The position numbers and the translations under genes are program-made. Below the pieces are notes generated by a model, which was not told the origin of the DNA, did not search any database, and saw nothing but the letters and a program-made list of their open reading frames with translations. Source: Oscillospiraceae bacterium (GTDB taxonomy: Bacteria; Bacillota; Clostridia; Oscillospirales; Acutalibacteraceae). Taken from it: DNA of 64,000 nucleotides. Shown one piece after another: positions 51,189 through 59,480 of this stretch. The DNA is taken from the NCBI GenBank assembly GCA_902762875.1, contig CACWPS010000002.1, positions 62,001 through 126,000 of the forward strand. The letters are read 5' to 3'. Every line of letters begins with the position of its first letter. Positions within the stretch are counted from its first letter, which is position 1.

Positions 51189-51398
51189 ATGAAGAAAAAT
51201 AAAACCGAATATATTGTAGTTAATACGTTCTCCGAAATTAGTGAGGCAGAACGCAAGGAAAAAATAAATAATGCAATTAGAACTCTTTGCGTTATGGATA
51301 TTGAAAAATTATACGAATTGGATTATAATAATAGTGTTGCATTTCACGGCAGCACTCAGGACCTAAGTGGGAAGGAGTGCTTTGAAAATGCTAACTGA
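51189..51398 (+). CDS. Small protein upstream of the serine recombinase
   Basis: It is 69 residues, charged, starting MKKNKTEYIVVNTFSEISEA. No family is recognised. GGAGG lies before the ATG, and the serine recombinase start codon lies inside its 3' end (11-base overlap). Tight coupling to the recombinase suggests a partner, perhaps the recombination directionality factor needed for excision, but nothing in the sequence proves this. Confidence 0.65.
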   Translation: MKKNKTEYIVVNTFSEISEAERKEKINNAIRTLCVMDIEKLYELDYNNSVAFHGSTQDLSGKECFENAN

Positions 51399-52974
51399 AA
51401 TTGCGGATATTTATGTTCGCCTTTCTTCAGAAGATAGGGATAAGAAAAACAAGACTGACGAGAGCGAAAGTATCCAAAATCAAAAGACGATGCTTATAAA
51501 CTACTGTATCGAGAAAGGATGGCAAATCAACGGCATTTACTGTGATGAGGATTACAGTGGTGCCGACGCTTCAAGACCTGCTTGGAATCAGGTGCTAAAA
51601 GACTGCGAAGAAGGCAGATGCACGATAGTTGTCTGCAAAACACAATCCCGTTTTTCACGTGATATGGAAATGATTGAACACTTCATTCACGGAAAGTTTC
51701 CTGAATGGGGCGTGCGATTTGTTGCGGTTGTTGATAACATTGACACAAACGTTAAAGGCAATAAAAAAACACGGCAAATCAACGGGCTTGTAAATGAATG
51801 GCAGTTGGAAGAGTTATCCGACAACGTTAAAGCCACTTTAAGTGTTAAACGTAAAAACGGCGAATTTGTCGGCTCTTTTGCACCTTACGGCTATTTAATT
51901 GACCCCGATAACAAGAATCATTTAATTATTGATGAAGTTGCAGCGCCTACAGTTCAACGGATATTTGATTTATATATCGGTGGACTTGGGTACATAAGCA
52001 TTGCGAAAATATTAAATGATGAGATGATTCCACCACCTTGTGTTCACAAAAAGGAGCTTGGCACTAAGTATTATAACGGTAATTATGAGAAGAACAATGC
52101 GCCACGGACAACCTGGTCCGATTCGGCTGTTTATGCAATTCTTCGCCGCTTTGAATACACAGGTACTCTGGTCCAGGGAAGACAAGAAGTTGTAAACTAC
52201 AAAACGGGCAAACGCCGTAAAAAGTCGCAAAGTGAGTGGGATATTGTAGAGGATACCCACGAGCCGATTATTTCTAAAGAAACCTTTTATAAGGCACAGG
52301 AGATTAGGTTATCACGTGGCAGAGGTCAAAAAATCCCAAGCGGTAGTTGTTATTCGCTTGCTAAAAAGGTGTTTTGTGCCGAGTGCGGTAACACGATGTG
52401 GAAGATGAGCTATAAGTTGCGTGACGGAAGATATAACTATCTTTCTTGCAGAACTCGAAAAACCACTAACGGAGTTTGCCAAAACGCACACAGTATTCGC
52501 CTTGACGAGTTGGAACAAATCGTAGTAGATGAAATCAATAAGTTACTTGATAAATATTACGATGAAAAGCAGATCGGCAAGTTGGATGCACCCAAAAGGA
52601 AAAAGAACGGTGCTAAAACCTTGCAGTCGCAAATTGCAGAGCTTGAAGAAAAGGTGAAGCGGAACGATAACCGAATGGCTCAGATGTACACCGATAAATT
52701 AGATGGTATCATCAGCGTAGCGGAGTTTACAAAATATCGAGAAAGCTATCAAAAGGAATCTGCAGAAACAGAAAAACGCATCGAAATTTTGAAATCAAAG
52801 CTTGCTACACTTATGGGCGGCGAAACAAAAATGGATACTACTCAGGTACTTGAAAAGTACAGAAAAATTGACACTCTTACTTTCGAGATTGCCGATGAAT
52901 TTATAAGCAAAATCTTCATCGGAAAGCTCAAAAAGGATGGCAAGAGAGAAATCAAGATTGAGTGGAAAATTTAG
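51388..52974 (+). CDS. Large serine recombinase (integrase)
   Basis: It is 528 residues. The resolvase domain has the catalytic pattern YVRLS with nucleophile Ser13 and QSRFSRDMEMIE further on. Then follow the recombinase domain (SFAPYGYLIDP ... PRTTWSDSAVYAILRR), a zinc ribbon (CAECG ... CRTRKTTNGVCQN) and a coiled coil (about 410-470). AAGGAG upstream supports the ATG at 51388 over a start seven codons earlier. It ends 70 bases from the right attachment core and is the best candidate for inserting the element into cwlD. Confidence 0.95.
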   Translation: MLTEIADIYVRLSSEDRDKKNKTDESESIQNQKTMLINYCIEKGWQINGIYCDEDYSGADASRPAWNQVLKDCEEGRCTIVVCKTQSRFSRDMEMIEHFIHGKFPEWGVRFVAVVDNIDTNVKGNKKTRQINGLVNEWQLEELSDNVKATLSVKRKNGEFVGSFAPYGYLIDPDNKNHLIIDEVAAPTVQRIFDLYIGGLGYISIAKILNDEMIPPPCVHKKELGTKYYNGNYEKNNAPRTTWSDSAVYAILRRFEYTGTLVQGRQEVVNYKTGKRRKKSQSEWDIVEDTHEPIISKETFYKAQEIRLSRGRGQKIPSGSCYSLAKKVFCAECGNTMWKMSYKLRDGRYNYLSCRTRKTTNGVCQNAHSIRLDELEQIVVDEINKLLDKYYDEKQIGKLDAPKRKKNGAKTLQSQIAELEEKVKRNDNRMAQMYTDKLDGIISVAEFTKYRESYQKESAETEKRIEILKSKLATLMGGETKMDTTQVLEKYRKIDTLTFEIADEFISKIFIGKLKKDGKREIKIEWKI

Positions 52975-53031
52975 TGAAAATAACCACTCAAAAAACGACA
53001 AAATATACAAGAACAACAAAAAAGTGTAGTA

Positions 53032-53616
53032 TTGGCTAACTCAGCCCACGGCGGGTTTGACGGCGGAGCGGTGGCGCCCGACGGTACTGTTGAAAAGGAC
53101 ATAAATTTAAAGATTGCCCTTACCCTAAAGGATTTTCTAAAGCAAAGCGGCTTTAGAGTTATAATGACGAGGGAGAGCGATGTTTCAACCGACGATGTTG
53201 AAACTGATAAGATTGCAACCCGCAAAAAAAGTGACCTTAAAAACCGCTTGGAGCTTATGAGAGATAATCCGAATGCAGTTTTTGTGAGCATCCACCTTAA
53301 CAAATTCACAACCTCGGCGGCGAACGGCTCCCAGGTGTTTTACAGCGCAAAACAAGAGGACTCCAAGGTGCTTGGCGACTGCATACAAAAATCTATCGTT
53401 AAACTTTTACAGCCCGAAAATACAAGGGTCAACAAGCAGGCCACCAGCAGTACCTATCTTCTCTACAACGCCACCGTCCCCGCTGTGCTGGTGGAATGCG
53501 GGTTTTTAAGCAACACCGCCGAGCTTAAAAGGCTTAAGGACGAGGAATACCAGAAGAAAATGGCATTTTCGATTTTTTGCGGAATAATAAGCTTTTATTC
53601 CGATAGCAGTATATAA
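53032..53616 (+). CDS. cwlD: cwlD 3' part (amidase catalytic domain), interrupted
   Basis: True cwlD sequence begins at the core (53046). It continues GFDGGAV, EKDINL (zinc-ligand Glu), SIHLN (zinc-ligand His) and VECGFLSN (catalytic Glu), the complete Amidase_3 set except His49 of the 5' part. The TTG at 53032 gives an open frame, but no ribosome binding site or signal sequence precedes it, so this half is probably silent while the element is present. Fusion at CCACGGCGGGTT is in frame with the 5' part. Confidence 0.9.
   Translation: MANSAHGGFDGGAVAPDGTVEKDINLKIALTLKDFLKQSGFRVIMTRESDVSTDDVETDKIATRKKSDLKNRLELMRDNPNAVFVSIHLNKFTTSAANGSQVFYSAKQEDSKVLGDCIQKSIVKLLQPENTRVNKQATSSTYLLYNATVPAVLVECGFLSNTAELKRLKDEEYQKKMAFSIFCGIISFYSDSSI
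53046..53057 (+). other. Right attachment core (attR)
   Basis: CCACGGCGGGTT, identical to 33611-33622. Bases further out differ on both sides (GG before it at the left end, GC at the right end), as expected for attL/attR of a serine integrase. Confidence 0.88.
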
Positions 53617-53633
53617 TATTTAGGAGAATTAAA

Positions 53634-54998
53634 ATGGCAGGAAAAAGTAAAACGGTATATGTCTGCACCGAGTGCGGCTTTGAAAGCCCGAAATGGATGG
53701 GCAAATGCACCGAGTGCGGGGCGTGGAATACTATGGAGGAGGATGTGCGGCTGCCGCAGAAAGCGGCGGTAAGCGCAGTAAAGCCCGTCCACTCCTTTTC
53801 GGCAAGACCGCTTTCAGAAATCAGCGCCGACGATGAGCACAGGTTTGTCACCGGTATTTCCGAGCTTGACAGGGTTTTAGGCGGCGGAATTGTAAAGGGG
53901 TCTGTGGTGCTTTTGTCGGGCGACCCGGGTATCGGTAAATCCACAATCCTTTTGCAGGTCTGCTCCGCTTTGCAGGACAAGCTTGACATACTTTATGTAT
54001 CGGGCGAGGAATCTGCTATACAAATAAAGCTCCGCGCAAGGCGCATAGGTGTCGACAGCGACCGAGTCTCTGTTATGACTGAAACCGATGTTCAGACCGT
54101 TTGCGAATATATAAACTCCGCAAAGCCGGGACTTGTGATTATCGACTCCATTCAGACTATGCAGCACAGCGACATCTCCTCTTCCCCCGGCAGTATCGTG
54201 CAGGTAAGGGAATCTACAAACCTGCTCCTTAGAACGGGTAAAAGCCTTGATATCCCCATATTTATTGTGGGGCATGTAAACAAGGGGGGCGACATTGCAG
54301 GTCCTAAGGTTATGGAGCATATTGTGGATACAGTGCTGTATTTCGAGGGCGAGCGCAACCAGTCCGGCAGAATTTTAAGGGCAATGAAAAACCGCTTCGG
54401 CTCCACAAATGAAATCGGCGTTTTTGAAATGACCGAAACGGGGCTTAGTGCTGTAGAAAATCCGTCGGCTATGATGCTGTCGGGCAGAATGAGCGATGTT
54501 TCGGGCGGGTGCATCACCTGCATTATGGAGGGTACAAGACCAATTTTAGCCGAGGTACAGGGGCTTGTAACCGCAACCGGCTTCGGCAATGCAAGGCGCA
54601 CCTCTGCGGGCTTTGATTACAATCGCTTAAATCTTATGCTTGCTGTCCTTGAAAAGCGGTTGGGTCTTTATTTTTCAAATCTTGACACCTACCTTAATAT
54701 AGTGGGTGGCATCCGTCTTGACGAGCCCGCCGCCGACCTCGCCGTGGCTATGGCGCTGGTTTCGGGACTTCGTGATATACCCATTGACGAATACACAGTA
54801 GCCTTCGGGGAAATCGGTCTTTCGGGGGAGCTAAGGTCTGTTCCCCGTGCCCAGTCCCGTGTTACCGAGGCGGCACGAATGGGCTTTAAAAGGTGTATTT
54901 TACCTAGAGCCTGTCTTAAGCAAATTACCAACTGTCCCGACTCAATCGAGCTTATCGGCGTCAGGCGGCTCTCCGAGGCTGTCGCCCTTATCAAGTGA
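53634..54998 (+). CDS. radA: DNA repair protein RadA
   Basis: Branch-migration helicase in recombinational repair, 454 residues. It has the N-terminal zinc finger CTECG ... CTECG, Walker A GDPGIGKST (near 97), the RadA motif KNRFGSTNE, and the C-terminal Lon-like domain (GGIRLDEPAADLAVAMAL). AGGAG lies before the ATG. It follows cwlD directly. Confidence 0.97.
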   Translation: MAGKSKTVYVCTECGFESPKWMGKCTECGAWNTMEEDVRLPQKAAVSAVKPVHSFSARPLSEISADDEHRFVTGISELDRVLGGGIVKGSVVLLSGDPGIGKSTILLQVCSALQDKLDILYVSGEESAIQIKLRARRIGVDSDRVSVMTETDVQTVCEYINSAKPGLVIIDSIQTMQHSDISSSPGSIVQVRESTNLLLRTGKSLDIPIFIVGHVNKGGDIAGPKVMEHIVDTVLYFEGERNQSGRILRAMKNRFGSTNEIGVFEMTETGLSAVENPSAMMLSGRMSDVSGGCITCIMEGTRPILAEVQGLVTATGFGNARRTSAGFDYNRLNLMLAVLEKRLGLYFSNLDTYLNIVGGIRLDEPAADLAVAMALVSGLRDIPIDEYTVAFGEIGLSGELRSVPRAQSRVTEAARMGFKRCILPRACLKQITNCPDSIELIGVRRLSEAVALIK

Positions 54999-55115
54999 TT
55001 TTTCGGTAAAGTACGGGCATACCCCTTTAAGCGAATTAACCGTGCCGCAGTTGTTTAGCTGACAGTATCCGTCAGCCTGATATTTGCAGTTTTCGGCGCA
55101 CCAAATAACACCCAA
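54942..55115 (-). CDS. Possible small Cys-rich protein (DUF1540-like)
   Basis: An open frame of 57 codons with a TTG start and GGGGTG about eight bases upstream. The product reads CAENCKYQADGYCQLNNCG and later GVCPYF, close to the spacing of small DUF1540-type metal-binding proteins common in Clostridia. It overlaps the 3' end of radA antisense by 57 bases. The cysteine pattern is good evidence of coding. The unusual start codon lowers confidence. Confidence 0.5.
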   Translation of the reverse strand: MGVIWCAENCKYQADGYCQLNNCGTVNSLKGVCPYFTEKSLDKGDSLGEPPDADKLD

Positions 55116-55141
55116 GCAATTTCACCCCATAAGCTTTGCTT

Positions 55142-55170
55142 AAGCCGTGAGTAAAATCACGGCTTGGTTT
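55142..55170 (+). terminator. Terminator after radA
   Basis: AAGCCGTGA, GTAAAA, TCACGGCTT, then GGTTTTTG. Confidence 0.8.
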
Positions 55171-55233
55171 TTGCAATAATTATTATTGTGTTTTAGCCTT
55201 TCAATATTCATATGGAAAAATTTAAAAAATATG

Positions 55234-55270
55234 TTGACTTTAGCACGCTGATGTGATAAAATGCTAAAGT
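55234..55270 (+). promoter_or_regulatory. his operon promoter with inverted-repeat operator
   Basis: TTGACT (55234-55239), 17 bases, TAAAAT (55257-55262). A perfect inverted repeat ACTTTAGCA (55237-55245) and TGCTAAAGT (55262-55270) overlaps both elements. This fits binding of the TrpR-like YerC/HisR protein encoded first in the operon, giving autoregulation by histidine. Confidence 0.8.
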
Positions 55271-55295
55271 ATTTTAATTCAGGAGTGCGTAAAAT

Positions 55296-55586
55296 ATGCA
55301 TAAGCTTGATAAAGAAAGAATGAGCCTGCTTTACAAAGCGGTGCTCTCCCTTAAAACAGAGGAAGAATGTGCGGCGTTTTTCGAGGATGCCTGCACCGTG
55401 CAGGAGACCGAGGCGATAGCCCAGCGAATAGAGGTTGCCTGTCAGCTAAACTGCGGCAAAAGCTATGTTGACATTAACAAAAGCACAGGAGCCAGCACCG
55501 CAACCATTTGCAGGGTAAGCCGTTGTTTAAATTACGGCAGCGGCGGCTACAAAACGGTAATCGGGCGTTTGGAGGAGAATAAATGA
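55296..55586 (+). CDS. TrpR-like regulator YerC/HisR
   Basis: It is 96 residues of the YerC/YecD family related to TrpR. The helix-turn-helix is near the end (YVDINKSTGASTATICRVSR), with the dimerising helices before it. Its place at the head of the histidine operon and the operator-like repeat in its promoter point to a HisR-type repressor that uses histidine as corepressor. It overlaps hisZG by four bases. Confidence 0.87.
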   Translation: MHKLDKERMSLLYKAVLSLKTEEECAAFFEDACTVQETEAIAQRIEVACQLNCGKSYVDINKSTGASTATICRVSRCLNYGSGGYKTVIGRLEENK

Positions 55587-57145
55587 GCTTTGACGAGAGT
55601 ATTTTAAAAAGCGACGAACGGGCGGTATATGAGCTTCGTGCCCTTTACAGGGAATATGGCTACAGCCAGTTTAAAATGAGCAAGTTTGAGGAGTACGATT
55701 TATATTCCGAAAACAAGGATTTTTTGGTTTCGGACGGGGTAATAACCTTTAACGATACAAACGGCAAGCTGTTGGCCTTAAAGCCTGATGTCACCCTTTC
55801 TATTTTAAAGAATTTTAAGGATGAGGCGGGCAGTACCGAACGCCTTTACTACAACGAGAATGTTTACAGAATTTCCGAAACCTCACATACATACAAGGAA
55901 ATTATGCAGACGGGCCTTGAATGTATAGGGGATATAAACGGCGATAGCGAGGCAGAGGTTATAATACTTGCCCTTAAAAGCCTTTCCCTTATAAGTAATG
56001 ACTTTGTGCTGGACCTATCCCATGTGGGGCTTGTTTCGGCCTTGCTTGACGGCTTCGCTTTAGAGGGCACGCAAAGAAAAACCGCTCTAAATGCCATAGT
56101 TGCCAAAAACGGCGATTTGTTAAAGGAAGTGTGCGGCGAGGAGCTTTTCGGCAGTCTTAAATGCCTTATTAAAAGCTTTAAAAACGCAAAGGATGCCCTT
56201 AGTGCGGTAGAAAAGATTTGCAATACCGATGAGGCTAAGCAATACGCCAAGGAGCTAAGCGACATCTACAACCGTGCGGAAAATGAGGGATTTGGCAGTA
56301 ATATAAATATCGACTTTTCTATCGTTGACTCCGCCGCATATTACAGCGGAACGGTATTTAAGGGCTACATCGGCGGTGCGGAATCAAGGGTGCTTTCGGG
56401 CGGCAGATACGACGGTCTTATGCGCAAGATGGGCAGACGCTCGGGCGGTATAGGCTTTGCGGTATATCTTGATGCCCTTGAACGCACAGACGAGAAGGCA
56501 GAAACAGACAGCGGATATATAAATGTAGCCCTACCTAAAGGACGGCTTGGGGAAAAGGTTTATTCAATGTTTGAGAGTGCGGGCTTCCCCTGCCCCTCTA
56601 TTAAGGAAAACAACCGCAAGCTGATTTTTGAAAACGAGGAATTGGGTCTTCGCTTTTTCTGGGTAAAGCCCTCCGATGTTGCTATCTATGTTGAGCGGGG
56701 TGCGGCGGATATAGGCGTTGCAGGTAAGGATATTCTGCTTGAATACGAGCCTGATGTTTACGAGCTGTTGGATTTGAAGCTTGGCATTTGCCGTATGGCA
56801 GTTGCGGGCAAAAAGGGCTTTAAGGACGACACCTCTAAAACACTTCGTGTGGCCACAAAGTTTTCCAATATAGCAAGGCAGTACTACGCAGAAAAGTGCC
56901 GAGATATTGACATTATCCACCTTAACGGCTCTATTGAGATAGCCCCTATTTTAGGGCTTTCCGATGTTATTGTGGACATTGTGGAAACGGGTAAAACCCT
57001 GCTTGAAAACAACTTAGAGCCCTTTGAAACCATAGTACCCATAAGCGCAAGGCTGATTTCAAACAAGGCAAGCTTTAAGTTTAAGGCAGAAAAAATAGAA
57101 AAAATCAAAAAGGGACTTTTAGGTCTTACGGAGAATGAAAAATGA
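55583..57145 (+). CDS. hisG: ATP phosphoribosyltransferase, HisZ-HisG fusion
   Basis: First and feedback-controlled step of histidine synthesis. It is 520 residues. The N-terminal part (about 1-305) is a HisZ domain, a histidyl-tRNA synthetase paralogue (KPDVTLSILKNF, YYNENVYR, LSGGRYDGL). The rest (about 312-520) is a short-form HisG catalytic domain (NVALPKGRLGEKV, ERGAADIGVAGKD, DIVETGKTLLENNL). Short HisG needs HisZ for activity, and here both are one chain. The junction has no stop or frameshift. Confidence 0.93.
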   Translation: MSFDESILKSDERAVYELRALYREYGYSQFKMSKFEEYDLYSENKDFLVSDGVITFNDTNGKLLALKPDVTLSILKNFKDEAGSTERLYYNENVYRISETSHTYKEIMQTGLECIGDINGDSEAEVIILALKSLSLISNDFVLDLSHVGLVSALLDGFALEGTQRKTALNAIVAKNGDLLKEVCGEELFGSLKCLIKSFKNAKDALSAVEKICNTDEAKQYAKELSDIYNRAENEGFGSNINIDFSIVDSAAYYSGTVFKGYIGGAESRVLSGGRYDGLMRKMGRRSGGIGFAVYLDALERTDEKAETDSGYINVALPKGRLGEKVYSMFESAGFPCPSIKENNRKLIFENEELGLRFFWVKPSDVAIYVERGAADIGVAGKDILLEYEPDVYELLDLKLGICRMAVAGKKGFKDDTSKTLRVATKFSNIARQYYAEKCRDIDIIHLNGSIEIAPILGLSDVIVDIVETGKTLLENNLEPFETIVPISARLISNKASFKFKAEKIEKIKKGLLGLTENEK

Positions 57146-58422
57146 TTAAGATTATGAAATACGACGAGGTTTCGCCCGAGGAAATATTCGCCCGAGGTAC
57201 GGCGGCAACCGATGTTTCGGAAATTGTACGGGATATTATAGATAATGTAAAAGAGAACGGCGATAAAGCGCTTTATCAGTACTGCGAGAAATTTGATAAG
57301 GCGAAATTATCCTCCCTTGAAGTAAGCAAAGAGGAAATTGACGAGGCGTTCGCTACGGTAGAGCCCCAATTTATCAAGATTTTAAAGCAAGCAGCGGAAA
57401 ATATACGCAATTTTCACAAACAGCAGGTGCGCCAAAGCTTTATTTTAAACGGGGACGGCTATGTGACAGGTCAAAAAATCACCCCCATTGAAAAGGTGGG
57501 GCTTTATGTGCCCGGCGGCACAGCGGCCTATCCCTCTACTGTTTTAATGGACAGTATTCCCGCTAAAATTGCGGGCTGTGAGGAGATTTGCATTACCACT
57601 CCCCCGTCGGCTGACGGCAAGGTTAATCCCGCAATACTTGCGGCGGCAAAAATAGCGGGGGTTGACCGCATCTTCAAAATAGGCGGAGCTCAGGCGGTAG
57701 CGGCGCTTGCCTACGGCACCGAAACAGTACCGAAGGTTGATAAAATTGTAGGCCCCGGCAACGCCTTTGTAGCCGAGGCTAAGAGACAGGTTTTCGGGCT
57801 TGTTTCAATAGATATGATAGCGGGACCCAGCGAAATTTTGGTAATTGCGGACGGCAAGAGCAATCCGAAGTTTGTGGCGGCGGATTTGCTCTCCCAAGCA
57901 GAGCACGATAAAATGGCATCGGCGGTGCTTGTGACCGACAGCGAGGAGTTAGCCGAAAAGGTTAGTGCCGAGCTTGAAAGGCAGATACCTTTGCTCCCCC
58001 GTGCCGAGATAGCCCGTATTTCCATTGATAACAACGGCAAAATCATAGTAGCCGACAATCTTTTTGATGTAATAGATGTGGCAAACGAAATAGCCCCCGA
58101 GCATTTGGAGCTTTCGGTTGATAACCCCTTCGATTACCTTGACAAAATAAAGAACGCAGGCAGTATTTTTATGGGCAGGTATTGCCCCGAGGCTTTGGGC
58201 GACTATTTTGCAGGGCCTAACCACACACTGCCCACCTCGGGCACGGCGAGATTTTCAAGTCCTTTATCGGTTGACGATTTCGTTAAAAAATCCCAGTACA
58301 CCTATTATACTAAAGAAACGCTTAAAAAGTCTGCCGAATCGGTGGCTTTCTTTGCCGAGAAAGAGGGACTTTCCGCCCACGCAAGGAGCGTTACGGTGCG
58401 TTTTGAGGATGAAATAAAATGA
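57142..58422 (+). CDS. hisD: Histidinol dehydrogenase
   Basis: Oxidises histidinol twice to histidine, zinc-dependent, 426 residues. Motifs GLYVPGGTAAYPSTVLM, GPGNAFVAEAKRQVFG, SQAEHDKMASAVLVT and APEHLEL are intact. It overlaps hisG by four bases. Confidence 0.97.
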   Translation: MIKIMKYDEVSPEEIFARGTAATDVSEIVRDIIDNVKENGDKALYQYCEKFDKAKLSSLEVSKEEIDEAFATVEPQFIKILKQAAENIRNFHKQQVRQSFILNGDGYVTGQKITPIEKVGLYVPGGTAAYPSTVLMDSIPAKIAGCEEICITTPPSADGKVNPAILAAAKIAGVDRIFKIGGAQAVAALAYGTETVPKVDKIVGPGNAFVAEAKRQVFGLVSIDMIAGPSEILVIADGKSNPKFVAADLLSQAEHDKMASAVLVTDSEELAEKVSAELERQIPLLPRAEIARISIDNNGKIIVADNLFDVIDVANEIAPEHLELSVDNPFDYLDKIKNAGSIFMGRYCPEALGDYFAGPNHTLPTSGTARFSSPLSVDDFVKKSQYTYYTKETLKKSAESVAFFAEKEGLSAHARSVTVRFEDEIK

Positions 58423-59480
58423 GCAGATTTTTAAGCCAAAAATTAGCGGGGCTTGAAGCTTATGTCCCGGGTGAACAACCAAGGGACAAGCGCTACATAA
58501 AGCTTAACACAAACGAATCCCCCTATCCCCCGCCCGCAGATGTTGTAAAGGCTGTAGGAAAGGCGGAGATTGAAGATTTACGGCTTTATTCCGACCCCGA
58601 GTGCACCGTCCTTAAGGCGGCGTTAGCAGAGCAATACGGAGTAAACACAAAAAACATATTTATCTCCAACGGCTCAGACGAGGTTTTAAATTTTGCCTTT
58701 ATGGCATACGGCGATAAGGGGGCGGTTTTCCCCGATATTACCTACGGCTTTTATTCGGTTTTCGCCGATTTGTACGGCATTAATGCCGAGGTTGTACCGC
58801 TGAAAGAAGATTTTACGGTTTATATTAACGCTTTTTGCGGTAAAAACAGCCTTGTAGTAATAGCAAACCCCAACGCACCCACAGGTATCGCCTTAGAGCT
58901 TTTTGAAATTGAGAAAATCGTTTCTTCAAACCCTGACGGGGTTGTTATAATAGACGAGGCTTATGTGGATTTTGGGGCAGAGAGCGCTGTAAAGCTTACC
59001 GAAAAATATTCAAACCTGCTTGTGATTGAGACCTACTCAAAGTCCCGCAGTATGGCGGGGGCAAGACTTGGCTTTGCTTTTGCAAATGAGCAGATTATCG
59101 AAGACCTTGAAAAAATAAAATACTCCACCAACCCCTACAATATTAACAGAATTACCCAGATTGCGGGGGCGGCGGCGCTTAATAATCAGGCGTATTTTGA
59201 CGAAAACTGTCACAAAATCGCCGTAACAAGGGAATATGTAAAAGAAGAGCTTATTAATTTAGGCTTTACGGTTACAAACTCCAAGGCGAATTTCCTATTT
59301 GCCAAAAGCGATAAAATAGGCGGTAAGGAGCTTTATTTATCCCTTAAGGAGCGTGGAGTTTTGATAAGGCATTTTGAAAGCGAGCGTATTAAGGACTTTA
59401 ACCGCATTACTATAGGAAGCCGTGAGGAAATGGAAATTTTCCTTAAAAATGTGCGTGAAATTATGGGAGGCAGGAAATGA
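58419..59480 (+). CDS. hisC: Histidinol-phosphate aminotransferase
   Basis: PLP enzyme converting imidazole-acetol phosphate to histidinol phosphate, 353 residues. Visible are KLNTNESPYPPP at the N-terminus, SNGSDEVLNFAFMAY, ANPNAPTGI, and TYSKSRSMAGARLG with the PLP lysine. It overlaps hisD by four bases. Confidence 0.96.
   Translation: MSRFLSQKLAGLEAYVPGEQPRDKRYIKLNTNESPYPPPADVVKAVGKAEIEDLRLYSDPECTVLKAALAEQYGVNTKNIFISNGSDEVLNFAFMAYGDKGAVFPDITYGFYSVFADLYGINAEVVPLKEDFTVYINAFCGKNSLVVIANPNAPTGIALELFEIEKIVSSNPDGVVIIDEAYVDFGAESAVKLTEKYSNLLVIETYSKSRSMAGARLGFAFANEQIIEDLEKIKYSTNPYNINRITQIAGAAALNNQAYFDENCHKIAVTREYVKEELINLGFTVTNSKANFLFAKSDKIGGKELYLSLKERGVLIRHFESERIKDFNRITIGSREEMEIFLKNVREIMGGRK

Larger units (their letters stand above)
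33611..53057 (+). mobile_element. Integrative element of about 19.4 kb inserted in cwlD
   Basis: The core CCACGGCGGGTT occurs at both cwlD junctions. Outside it lie the two halves of one amidase gene, in the same orientation and phase. Inside are a large serine recombinase ending 70 bases from the right core, a tyrosine recombinase, repressor-type regulators and cargo genes. DNA inside is visibly AT-richer than the flanks. No relaxase, type IV secretion, capsid or terminase gene is seen, so it is a non-conjugative island or satellite. The right-end recombinase is the likely integrase because these enzymes use short cores within non-repeated att sites. Confidence 0.92.

Noticed and set aside
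33740-53057. The element as a complete prophage or conjugative transposon
   Set aside because: No capsid, terminase, portal, tail, lysis, relaxase or type IV secretion genes are visible, so only an integrative island or satellite is supported.
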